A DNA stretch of 8,061 nt from Saprospiraceae bacterium (GCA_020630455.1 JAHDBK010000147.1:1-8061); one strand, 5' to 3'; shown: positions 1 through 6,431, counted from the stretch's first letter. Numbers and translations: made by a program. Notes: generated by a model not told the origin, from the sequence alone.

Positions 1-64
1 TAAAAAATCAAAAAGCTATAGACCAGTATTTATATTCCATTTAGGCTTATTTATTAATTTTTAA

Positions 65-90
65 AATAATAAAGAAAATTCTTTATTATT
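65..90. repeat. Palindrome ATAAAGAA-N2-TTCTTTAT, copy 1 (upstream of hmgA)
   Basis: Perfect inverted repeat with 12-bp arms AATAATAAAGAA (65-76) and TTCTTTATTATT (79-90) around a central AA. The inner 18 bp (69-86) match three other intergenic sites in this window at all 16 non-central positions. It lies about 100 bp before the hmgA start and upstream of the candidate hmgA -7 box, so it is probably outside the hmgA transcript. It could instead belong to the 3' end of a gene lying left of the window. There is one G-C pair per arm, so as an RNA hairpin it would be weak. Confidence 0.8.
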
Positions 91-160
91 AATATAAAAA
101 TAATTTTTAAACACCATTTGTTATCCAATTTTTTGAACATAATGATTAAGTATTTTTTTA

Positions 161-168
161 TATATTTG
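161..168 (+). promoter_or_regulatory. Candidate -7 box (TATATTTG) for the hmgA-hpd pair
   Basis: TATATTTG matches the Bacteroidota primary-sigma -7 consensus TAnnTTTG exactly and ends 21 bp before the hmgA ATG, implying a very short leader. The nearest upstream TTTG (132-135) is 25 bp away, longer than the usual spacing of about 19-21 bp, so only the -7 half is supported. In DNA this AT-rich a chance match is possible. Confidence 0.35.
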
Positions 169-189
169 TATAATTAAAATAATAAAGCG

Positions 190-1341
190 ATGCATTACTA
201 TAGTTTAGGTCAAATTCCACCAAAAAGACACACCCAATTTAGACAAAAAGACGGAAGTCTATACCATGAGGAATTGTTTTCAACCATTGGTTTTGATGAT
301 ATGTATTCCTTACTATATCACGTCAATGCTCCTACTCAAATCAAACAGGTTGGCGAGCCATTTTCTGTTGCTCCCAAGGTGGTTTCGGATAAGCAATTGA
401 AACATCGTTGCCTTAAAGGGTATAGCGTAGAACCAGAAAAGGATTATTTAAAAAGTAGAAAGCCTGTTTTGGTCAATAAAGATTGTCAAATCAGTTTAGC
501 TGCACCACAATCTTCTATGGAAGATTATTTCTTTAAAAATGCTGATGCTGACGAAGTCATTTTCATCCATGAAGGGACAGGGACGCTAAAAACAATGTAT
601 GGCAATATTGATTTTGAATACGGAGATTATTTAGTCATTCCGAGAGGTACTACATATCAATTGATTTTTAATGATGATAATAATAGATTATTCATTGTTG
701 AGAGTTATAGTCCAGTAGTTACCCCTAAAAGATACAGAGGACAATTTGGTCAATTATTAGAACATTCTCCATTTTGTGAAAGAGATATTCGCAAACCACA
801 AAATTTAGAAACGCATTCAGAAAAAGGAGATTTTTTATTTTATATTAAAAAACAAAATATCATTTATCCTTATACTTATCTCAATCATCCTTTTGATGTA
901 GTGGGTTGGGATGGGTATTGCTATCCTTATGCTTTTTCTATTCATAATTTTGAACCTATTACAGGACGTGTTCATCAGCCACCTCCTGTACACCAAACAT
1001 TTGCTGCCAAAGGCTTTGTGATTTGTTCTTTTTGTCCACGCTTATATGACTATCATCCATTAGCTATACCTGCTCCTTATAATCACTCTAATATTGATAG
1101 TGATGAAGTATTGTATTATGTTGATGGTGATTTCATGTCTAGAAAACATGTAGAAAAAGGAATGATTACCCTACATCCAGGCGGTATTCCTCACGGGCCT
1201 CACCCCGGTACAGTTGAGAAGAGTATTGGAAAAACGGCTACTCACGAATTAGCTGTCATGGTGGATACTTTTTATCCTTTACAAATGACAGAACACGCAG
1301 CAGGCGTAGAAGATAAAGACTATTATAAAAGTTGGCTTTAA
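190..1341 (+). CDS. hmgA: Homogentisate 1,2-dioxygenase, short form
   Basis: This cytoplasmic Fe(II) dioxygenase opens the ring of homogentisate to maleylacetoacetate in tyrosine/phenylalanine degradation. The 383-residue protein has a cupin-like N-terminal half (IHEGTGTLKTMYGNIDFEYG, 126-145, then GDYLVIPRG) and a C-terminal catalytic half. DVVGWDGYCYPYAF (236-249) aligns with the DVVGWHG...PY segment of characterised enzymes. Likely iron ligands are H299 (NHSN), E306 (DSDE) and H335 (IPHGPH), and H262 is a plausible active-site histidine. Human H335 and E341 are six residues apart, but here the spacing is seven, and the protein is about 50-60 residues shorter than the human or Pseudomonas enzyme. 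The ATG at 190 follows an A/T-rich leader without a Shine-Dalgarno sequence, as is normal in Bacteroidota. The stop codon touches palindrome copy 2. The downstream hpd gene strongly supports the assignment. A related cupin dioxygenase is the main alternative. Confidence 0.9.
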   Translation: MHYYSLGQIPPKRHTQFRQKDGSLYHEELFSTIGFDDMYSLLYHVNAPTQIKQVGEPFSVAPKVVSDKQLKHRCLKGYSVEPEKDYLKSRKPVLVNKDCQISLAAPQSSMEDYFFKNADADEVIFIHEGTGTLKTMYGNIDFEYGDYLVIPRGTTYQLIFNDDNNRLFIVESYSPVVTPKRYRGQFGQLLEHSPFCERDIRKPQNLETHSEKGDFLFYIKKQNIIYPYTYLNHPFDVVGWDGYCYPYAFSIHNFEPITGRVHQPPPVHQTFAAKGFVICSFCPRLYDYHPLAIPAPYNHSNIDSDEVLYYVDGDFMSRKHVEKGMITLHPGGIPHGPHPGTVEKSIGKTATHELAVMVDTFYPLQMTEHAAGVEDKDYYKSWL

Positions 1342-1358
1342 TAAAGAATTTTCTTTAT
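1341..1358. repeat. Palindrome copy 2, overlapping the hmgA stop codon
   Basis: Arms ATAAAGAA (1341-1348) and TTCTTTAT (1351-1358) surround TT. The first base is the last A of the hmgA TAA stop. The 18 bp are identical to copy 4 at 6414-6431. It lies at the start of the 89-bp hmgA-hpd spacer. A weak hairpin with a short T-rich tail could attenuate read-through into hpd or protect the hmgA 3' end. Neither role can be shown from sequence. Confidence 0.8.
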
Positions 1359-1370
1359 ATTTTATAAAAC

Positions 1371-1420
1371 AATACAGTATTTAGTACTCAATTATTAATA
1401 CTGAATACGCAATACTAAAT
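1371..1420. repeat. AATAC direct repeats with overlapping dyads in the hmgA-hpd spacer
   Basis: AATAC occurs four times (1371, 1397, 1404 and 1411). Two alternative stems share the left side: CAGTATT (1375-1381) with AATACTG (1397-1403), and ATTTAGTA (1379-1386) with TACTAAAT (1413-1420). Because their left arms overlap, the two stems are mutually exclusive in RNA. The block ends 10 bp before the hpd ATG. It could be a dispersed short repeat or a leader structure between two operon genes. No promoter box is seen here. Confidence 0.5.
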
Positions 1421-1430
1421 TAAAATAAAT

Positions 1431-2555
1431 ATGGATACGTTAACCAAAGAAAAAACAGGAATCGAAAATGATTTGATGCCTTTGTTAGGAACGGATTATG
1501 TAGAATTTTATGTTGGAAATGCCAAGCAGGCTGCTATATATTATCAAGCTGCTTTTGGTTTTCAATGGGTAGCATATAGAGGTCCTGAAACAGGAAGTAG
1601 AGATGTGGTTTCTTATGTTTTACAACAAGACAAAGTACGTTTTGTATTGACTGCCGCTCTTGACCCTGAACATGAAATTGCCCAACACGTTGCCTTACAC
1701 GGTGATGGTGTAAAAGTATTGGCTTTGTGGGTTGATGATGCCGAAAAATCATACAATGATGCTTTGAGTAGAGGAGCAGAATCTGCTAGAACATTAGAAA
1801 CATTGACTGATGATGACGGAGAAATCAAAACAGCCGCTATCCACACTTATGGAGAAACGCTTCATGTCTTTGTAGAAAGAAAAAATTATAATGGAGTGTT
1901 TATGCCTGGTTTTGCAGCTCGTACACCCAACAAACGATACCCTGAAGTGGGATTGAGGTTTGTCGACCATTGCGTTGGCAATGTTGAACTAGGAGGAATG
2001 AATAAATGGGTAAAATTCTATCAAGAAGTAATGGGATTCAATTTATTAATTACTTTTGATGATAAAGATATTTCTACTAAATATACCGCTTTGATGAGTA
2101 AAGTGGTTTCTAATGGCAATGGCTGGGTAAAATTCCCAATCAATGAACCTGCAAGAGGTTTGAAAAAATCACAAATCGAAGAGTATTTAGATTTTTATAA
2201 AGGTGCAGGAGTACAGCATATTGCTTTAGCTACTAATGACATTATTTCTACTGTTTCTCAACTCAGAGAAAATGGAGTAGATTTCTTATATGTTCCTGAT
2301 AATTATTATGAAGATGTATTAGACAGAGTAGGAGAAATTGATGAAGATATTAAAGACCTACAAAAATTGAATATCTTGGTAGATAGAGATGATGAAGGTT
2401 ATTTATTACAAATATTTACAAAACCAGTAGAAGATAGACCTACTGTATTCTACGAAATTATTCAACGAAAAGGAGCGAAGTCTTTTGGTAAAGGAAATTT
2501 CAAAGCCTTGTTTGAAGCCATTGAAAGAGAACAAGCTCTAAGAGGGACTTTGTAG
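1431..2555 (+). CDS. hpd: 4-hydroxyphenylpyruvate dioxygenase
   Basis: This cytoplasmic Fe(II) enzyme converts 4-hydroxyphenylpyruvate, formed from tyrosine by transamination, into homogentisate, the substrate of the upstream gene's product. The 374-residue length is typical of bacterial enzymes (about 350-380). Two vicinal-oxygen-chelate domains are seen, roughly 20-150 and 172-345. The 2-His-1-Glu iron site is H180 (FVDHCVGN), H263 (GVQHIALATND) and E342 (VFYEIIQRKG). The substrate-pocket motifs of the family are intact: N238 in INEPA, Q248 in KSQIEEYL, Q262, and Q327 in LLQIFTKP, followed by DRPTVFYE. The ATG at 1431 follows an A-rich leader lacking a Shine-Dalgarno sequence. It lies 89 bp after hmgA in the same direction and the pair is probably co-transcribed. 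The strong hairpin at 2575-2610 ends the unit. A hydroxymandelate synthase is an unlikely alternative given the neighbour. Confidence 0.97.
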   Translation: MDTLTKEKTGIENDLMPLLGTDYVEFYVGNAKQAAIYYQAAFGFQWVAYRGPETGSRDVVSYVLQQDKVRFVLTAALDPEHEIAQHVALHGDGVKVLALWVDDAEKSYNDALSRGAESARTLETLTDDDGEIKTAAIHTYGETLHVFVERKNYNGVFMPGFAARTPNKRYPEVGLRFVDHCVGNVELGGMNKWVKFYQEVMGFNLLITFDDKDISTKYTALMSKVVSNGNGWVKFPINEPARGLKKSQIEEYLDFYKGAGVQHIALATNDIISTVSQLRENGVDFLYVPDNYYEDVLDRVGEIDEDIKDLQKLNILVDRDDEGYLLQIFTKPVEDRPTVFYEIIQRKGAKSFGKGNFKALFEAIEREQALRGTL

Positions 2556-2570
2556 TTATAATTTATTACA

Positions 2571-2620
2571 AAAAAACAAGGCTACAAGGAATATTCCTCG
2601 TAGCCTTGTTTAGTTTTTTT
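2571..2620. terminator. Bidirectional intrinsic terminator between hpd and the lipoprotein gene
   Basis: Seventeen-base arms (2575-2591 and 2594-2610; left arm AACAAGGCTACAAGGAA) pair with one mismatch (A2586 against C2599). The stem contains a GC-rich AAGGCTAC/GTAGCCTT block. A T7 run (2614-2620) follows on the plus strand, and an A6 run (2571-2576) gives a U-tract on the minus strand. It starts 20 bp after the hpd stop and 20 bp beyond the stop of the convergent gene, so it can serve both. It is unrelated in sequence to the ATAAAGAA palindromes. Confidence 0.93.
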
Positions 2621-2630
2621 ATACTAAAAA

Positions 2631-4106
2631 TCATTCGTTTCGTAATCTTACTGTTGTTGTTCTTTGTATCCAACAATTCACTTTGTAAGAATCGCCATGT
2701 TTAACACCTCTCATAAAACCATCTTGCTTTGTTGGTAAATATTGATAATATTTATTAATTTGTTTTTGAGCCTTACTAGAAGTTTGTGGGTCTTTTTTAG
2801 CCCTTTCCCACATATCCATTGCTGGCCAAATTACTATTTGGCTATCCCATCCTGTTCCAGGTCCACATCTAGTACCACTAGAAGCATACATATCTCCTAT
2901 CATCAAATTAGGTTTGCCCCAACCTGGCTTATGGGTCAATGCTTTTTCTAACCAAGACCTTGCTGTACTGAAATTCTTCTTTTTACCATAATAAATACTT
3001 CCAATAGCATAGGCATATTTTGCTTTTGTTTCTGAATCTGTTGCTTTTTCATAGCCTTTTTCTAAGCATTCTAAAGCTTCGTCAACCCTTCCTTCTAATA
3101 ATAAATCTTTACAAGATGGTGGACGATTAGGATCAACTGTTGGTCCTTGTGGTTCTACACAATGCTTATTCCATGCCGCTTTTACTTCTGTTAATTTAGC
3201 ATTAGCATCAGGACAATCTGCCCAACGTAAGGTAGAATACACTTGTTCTATGGCATCACAATCAGACTTATCTTCTTCAAAAATATAGAAATACTTACTG
3301 GTATAATAGTCACAAGCATAAAATCCTTTAATCGTTTCGAACTCCTCTAATCTAATTGGAGCATAAGATTCTACGATTTGAAAATCAGCACGGGTTTGTT
3401 TATCTTTTGATTTTAATCCTTCTTCCAAAGCATTCATAATCAATCCAGCATATTTTTGAGCTTCAGGCATTTGGATTTTACCTGTATTATACTGACCAAT
3501 TAGTAAATCTGTGAATGGATTCAAGACAAATGCTTGGGTTTTTACTCCTTCGGCATCTATTACATCTTTGAACATAGTATATTTTTCACCATCATTAGCA
3601 TATTCAGGATAATTATAATAAATATCAAATGCTTTTCTTCCTTTCACAAAGCTTTCGTCATCAGGATAACAATTGAGCCAATCCTCATAGATTTCCATTA
3701 CTTTATTATAATGCTCTTTTTTCTTCGCAGCATCTGTTTCATTTTTATAAAAATGATCATAAATTTGAATACCCCATATGAAAACGGTATTTCTTCTACC
3801 ATCAGCTGCTGGAGATGCTTCATATACTTTTTGCCAAAATTCAAAAGCCTTATCAAAATTACCTCGATTGACTTCATCTTTACACAAAACATAATCCTCA
3901 ATTGCTTTATCCTTGTCAGGAGCATCATCAAAGGTAGGACATTTAGCACCACTATCATTTGTTGCTGGTGGATTTGGCGTAGTACTTGTGGTCGTTTCTT
4001 CTTTAGGGGGGGTTGTTTCGGTTGTTGATTCACCTGTTTTAGGAGTACATGCCACTATTGACATGATAATTGCTAAAAAGGTAAACATTAAAATATTTCT
4101 TTTCAT
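2631..4106 (-). CDS. TPR-type lipoprotein, cysteine-rich, function unknown
   Basis: This is a predicted lipoprotein of 491 residues. A signal peptide (MKRNILMFTFLAIIMSIVAC) ends in a lipobox with lipidated C20, followed by a Thr/Pro/Glu-rich tether (21-52). The mature part is mostly helical with two TPR-like zones, about 68-150 (GNFDKAFEFWQKVYEASP) and 332-455 (GRVDEALECLEKGYEKA, then NFSTARSWLEKALTHKPGWGKPNLMIGDMY). Eleven cysteines remain after the lipid one (56, 75, 146, 265, 283, 298, 316, 332, 347, 414, 478), suggesting disulfides outside the cytoplasm. The tail DGFMRGVKHGDSYKVNCW (462-479) followed by TTTVRLRN resembles the C-terminal ends of Bacteroidota TPR lipoproteins as I recall them, but no function is known to me. 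Partner binding at the envelope is an inference. The gene is divergent from the OmpA-type gene and appears to stand alone as a transcription unit. Confidence 0.85.
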   Translation of the reverse strand: MKRNILMFTFLAIIMSIVACTPKTGESTTETTPPKEETTTSTTPNPPATNDSGAKCPTFDDAPDKDKAIEDYVLCKDEVNRGNFDKAFEFWQKVYEASPAADGRRNTVFIWGIQIYDHFYKNETDAAKKKEHYNKVMEIYEDWLNCYPDDESFVKGRKAFDIYYNYPEYANDGEKYTMFKDVIDAEGVKTQAFVLNPFTDLLIGQYNTGKIQMPEAQKYAGLIMNALEEGLKSKDKQTRADFQIVESYAPIRLEEFETIKGFYACDYYTSKYFYIFEEDKSDCDAIEQVYSTLRWADCPDANAKLTEVKAAWNKHCVEPQGPTVDPNRPPSCKDLLLEGRVDEALECLEKGYEKATDSETKAKYAYAIGSIYYGKKKNFSTARSWLEKALTHKPGWGKPNLMIGDMYASSGTRCGPGTGWDSQIVIWPAMDMWERAKKDPQTSSKAQKQINKYYQYLPTKQDGFMRGVKHGDSYKVNCWIQRTTTVRLRNE

Positions 4107-4197
4107 AATAATTTATGTTTGTTTAAAATATGTTGATTTTCATAAAAATTAAAATATGCTCTAAGAACTTGTTTAAATTGGTTCATCTATTAGATGC

Positions 4198-4205
4198 CAA
4201 AAATA
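4198..4205 (-). promoter_or_regulatory. Candidate -7 box for the TPR lipoprotein gene
   Basis: Read on the minus strand, 4205 to 4198 is TATTTTTG, an exact match to TAnnTTTG. It would give a leader of roughly 85 nt. No TTTG is found at the expected distance farther upstream, so the support is one box only. Confidence 0.3.
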
Positions 4206-4238
4206 CATTTTATGGTGGAAAATAATTAATTTTTAAAC

Positions 4239-4297
4239 AATTCTAATCAATGAACTATTAATATATTAACAGTTTTATGACCCAATTTATTAGAATT
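4239..4297. promoter_or_regulatory. Nested inverted repeats, candidate operator
   Basis: The outer arms AATTCTAAT (4239-4247) and ATTAGAATT (4289-4297) are perfectly complementary. Inside them is a 22-bp near-palindrome, AACTATTAATA (4253-4263) and TATTAACAGTT (4264-4274), with a single mismatched pair (4257/4270) and a perfect core TTAATATATTAA. The block sits close to the middle of the divergent spacer and upstream of both candidate promoters, where a shared dimeric regulator could bind. AT-rich DNA forms such dyads more easily than average, so function is inferred. Confidence 0.45.
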
Positions 4298-4341
4298 AGC
4301 AACTTTTTTTAACAGGATTTTATTTATTTTTAAGAATAATA

Positions 4342-4370
4342 TTGATATAAATTACATACTTTTATATTTT
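4342..4370 (+). promoter_or_regulatory. Candidate promoter of the OmpA-type gene
   Basis: TTG (4342-4344) is followed after 18 bp by TATATTTT (4363-4370), which matches TAnnTTTG at all but the final base. The spacing fits Bacteroidota promoters. Transcription would begin near 4378 and put palindrome copy 3 inside a leader of about 60 nt. Confidence 0.35.
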
Positions 4371-4393
4371 TATAATATAATTATTAAAAACAC

Positions 4394-4421
4394 AATTAAT
4401 AAAGAAATTTCTTTATTAATT
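4394..4421. repeat. Palindrome copy 3: perfect 28-bp inverted repeat before the OmpA-type gene
   Basis: AATTAATAAAGAAA (4394-4407) is followed immediately by its exact reverse complement (4408-4421). The inner 18 bp (4399-4416) are the shared ATAAAGAA-N2-TTCTTTAT core. This is the longest copy and ends 16 bp before the ATG at 4438. If transcribed it could fold back on itself close to the start codon. As DNA it is a fully symmetric site. Confidence 0.85.
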
Positions 4422-4437
4422 ATTAAAAATAATAAAA

Positions 4438-6417
4438 ATGAGATATATAATAAGTGGTCTATTTTTCTTATTAATTGGAATAACTTTAAGTGCTCAAAAT
4501 TATACCACAATCAAAACAACGTCCAAGAAAGCCTTAAAAGCTTATGAGAAGGGAAAAGAATTAAGTAGAGCAAGGCAAGACGCTAAAGCCTTAGAACAAT
4601 TAGATAAAGCGATAAACGCCGACCCTAAATTTATAGATGCTTATATAGAATATGGTGCTGTAAAATACAGTCAAGGACATTTAGAAGAAACAGAAAAAAC
4701 ACTTGAAAAAGTTATTGACTTAGACCCTTATTACAATACTAAATTATTGTACACACTCGGATTTATAGAGCAAAAATTAGGAAAATGTAATGAAGCCATT
4801 GAACACCTAGATTTATATATAGAAGCACCAAAAGCTAGAGAAAGTTTAATTGCAAAAGCCAAAGATGCCAAAGAAAATTGTTTATTTATGATAAGTATGG
4901 AAGGGAAAGAAGTGTCTTTTGAGTTTGATAGAATGAGCCCGAATATTAACACCCGAGAAAGTGAATACTTTCCTTCAATTTCTGCTGATGAAGAAACTTT
5001 CTTTTTTACTAGAGTAGTTAAAGGTCAAGAAGATATTTTTTATTGCAAAAAAATGAGTGACGGCACTTGGGGTCCAGCTAAAGCAATGGATAATATAAAT
5101 AGTAATGACAATGAGGGAAATCAATCTTTTTCGGCAGATGGTAAATCTGTCGTTTTTACGGCTTGTAATCGTAGAAATGTAGGCTATGGAAGTTGTGATA
5201 TTTATTATTCACAATTCAAAAATGGAAAATGGACTTTACCTGTGAATATGGGCAGAGCCATTAATTCTGAAGATTGGGAATCTCAACCCTGTTTATCAGC
5301 AGATGGTATGACTTTATATTTTACAAGCAAAAGAAAAGGGAGCGATGGAAAGGCAGACATCTATGTAAGTCATCAAAATGACGAGGGTGCTTGGTCTATA
5401 GCAAAACCCATTAAAGGGAAAATAAATACTAAAGGTCATGAACAAACCCCTTTCATTCACCCTGACGGTAAAACATTATACTTTAAATCAGATGGTCATC
5501 CAGGTTTTGGGGGATTAGATATTTTCATGTCAAAACTACAAGATGATGGAACATGGGGAGAACCCATTAACTTAGGAAAACCTATTAATACCGTTAATAA
5601 TGAAGGGAGTTTCACTGTAAGTCTTGATGGAGAATATGCTTATTTTGATTCTGATAAGTTTATCAAAAAAGAAAAAGGAAATGATGGTGTTGGTTTTAAT
5701 CGACATGATATATATCAACTAAAATTAGATGAATCTATTAGACCAGAACCTGTAACCTATGTCAAAGCTAAAGTTATTGATGCTGAATCTAAAAAACCTT
5801 TAGTTGCTAAAGTTGAGTTTATGGATTTAAGTATACAAAAAAGGCATGCTTATTCTTTGAGTGATGAAAACGGAGAATTTTTAGTTTGTTTGCCTGTAGG
5901 TACAAATTATAGCCTGAATGTAAGTAAAGAAAATTACCTATTCTCTTCTGAGAATTTTGAATTAAATGAAGATACAGATTTAAAGAAGCCATTTGAATTG
6001 GTTATTGAATTACAAAAAATCCCTCCTGCATTAGTAAGCAAACCTACTAGCACCCAAACAGAATTTAGTTTCGTGGAATCTAAACCTATTATTCTTAAAA
6101 ATATATTCTTCAATACAGGTTCTGCTGAATTAAAACAAGAATCAGAAACAGAATTACAAAAGTTATATGATTTATTGAATGAACAAAGCAAAATTAAAAT
6201 TCAAATTGAAGGACACACTGATAATGTAGGTTCTGATTCTGATAATCAAACACTATCAGAGAATAGAGCCAAAGCAGTCTATACTTATTTAATTGAAAAG
6301 GGAATTAATCCTAATCGATTAAGATATAAGGGTTATGGAGAATCTCAACCAATTGATACTAATGAAACTAAAGAAGGTCGCAAAAATAATAGAAGAACAG
6401 CATTTATTATTTTATAA
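4438..6417 (+). CDS. TPR / PD40 beta-propeller / OmpA-family envelope protein (PorE-like architecture)
   Basis: This exported protein has 659 residues. A Sec signal peptide (1-19, ITLSA before Q20) has no lipobox cysteine. TPR-like helices span about 33-148 (DAKALEQLDKAINADPKFIDAY). Five PD40/WD40-like blades follow, marked at 178, 228, 282, 336 and 390 by motifs such as QSFSADGKSVVFT and QTPFIHPDGKTLYFK. A carboxypeptidase-regulatory-like beta domain is at about 439-525 (KAKVIDAESKKPLVAKVEF), then an OmpA C-terminal domain at about 553-659. The peptidoglycan-contacting pair D595 (GHTDNVG) and R610 (SENRAKAV) is present with the usual 15-residue spacing. The protein should sit in the periplasm anchored to peptidoglycan. 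The same domain order is described for PorE of the Porphyromonas type IX secretion/gliding machinery, but PorE is a lipoprotein and Bacteroidota carry many paralogues, so a T9SS role is not assigned. It ends 10 bp from the convergent photolyase gene. Confidence 0.93.
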   Translation: MRYIISGLFFLLIGITLSAQNYTTIKTTSKKALKAYEKGKELSRARQDAKALEQLDKAINADPKFIDAYIEYGAVKYSQGHLEETEKTLEKVIDLDPYYNTKLLYTLGFIEQKLGKCNEAIEHLDLYIEAPKARESLIAKAKDAKENCLFMISMEGKEVSFEFDRMSPNINTRESEYFPSISADEETFFFTRVVKGQEDIFYCKKMSDGTWGPAKAMDNINSNDNEGNQSFSADGKSVVFTACNRRNVGYGSCDIYYSQFKNGKWTLPVNMGRAINSEDWESQPCLSADGMTLYFTSKRKGSDGKADIYVSHQNDEGAWSIAKPIKGKINTKGHEQTPFIHPDGKTLYFKSDGHPGFGGLDIFMSKLQDDGTWGEPINLGKPINTVNNEGSFTVSLDGEYAYFDSDKFIKKEKGNDGVGFNRHDIYQLKLDESIRPEPVTYVKAKVIDAESKKPLVAKVEFMDLSIQKRHAYSLSDENGEFLVCLPVGTNYSLNVSKENYLFSSENFELNEDTDLKKPFELVIELQKIPPALVSKPTSTQTEFSFVESKPIILKNIFFNTGSAELKQESETELQKLYDLLNEQSKIKIQIEGHTDNVGSDSDNQTLSENRAKAVYTYLIEKGINPNRLRYKGYGESQPIDTNETKEGRKNNRRTAFIIL

Positions 6418-6431
6418 AGAATTTTCTTTAT
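6414..6431. repeat. Palindrome copy 4, containing both stop codons of convergent genes
   Basis: Arms ATAAAGAA (6414-6421) and TTCTTTAT (6424-6431) surround TT, identical to copy 2. The TAA of the OmpA-type gene (6415-6417) and the TAA of the photolyase gene (6428-6430, minus strand) occupy mirror-image positions in the two arms, so the whole 10-bp spacer is inside the element. T6 (6431-6436) follows on the plus strand. A two-way terminator is possible, but with one G-C pair per arm the hairpin is weak, quite unlike the terminator at 2571-2620. Confidence 0.85.

Larger units (their letters stand above)
4107..4437. other. Divergent intergenic control region
   Basis: This 331-bp spacer lies between the starts of the lipoprotein gene (-) and the OmpA-type gene (+). 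No ORF here looks genuine. It holds a candidate -7 box for each direction, the nested inverted repeat at 4239-4297 near its middle, palindrome copy 3 next to the OmpA-type start, and a 10-bp direct repeat TTAAAATATG (4123-4132 and 4149-4158) in the lipoprotein leader. The base composition is strongly A/T, so short matches deserve caution. Confidence 0.7.

Noticed and set aside
3534..4028. Open frame of 164 codons on the plus strand opposite the lipoprotein gene
   Set aside because: It is antisense to a gene with clear signal peptide, lipobox and TPR pattern. Its translation is rich in Ile/Phe/Ser of low complexity, as expected from a reverse-strand shadow.
3913..4152. Open frame on the plus strand covering the lipoprotein signal peptide region and its leader
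   Set aside because: Its Val/Gly/Ser-rich translation is the reverse reading of the Thr/Pro-rich tether, and it has no independent start context.
5934..6191. Minus-strand open frame inside the OmpA-type gene
   Set aside because: It is a shadow of the regulatory-like and OmpA domains, which carry intact motifs in the plus frame.
65..6431. Resemblance of the palindrome centre AGAA-N2-TTCT to the eukaryotic heat-shock element
   Set aside because: The organism is bacterial and has no HSF-type factor known to me. The match is a coincidence of a short symmetric motif.
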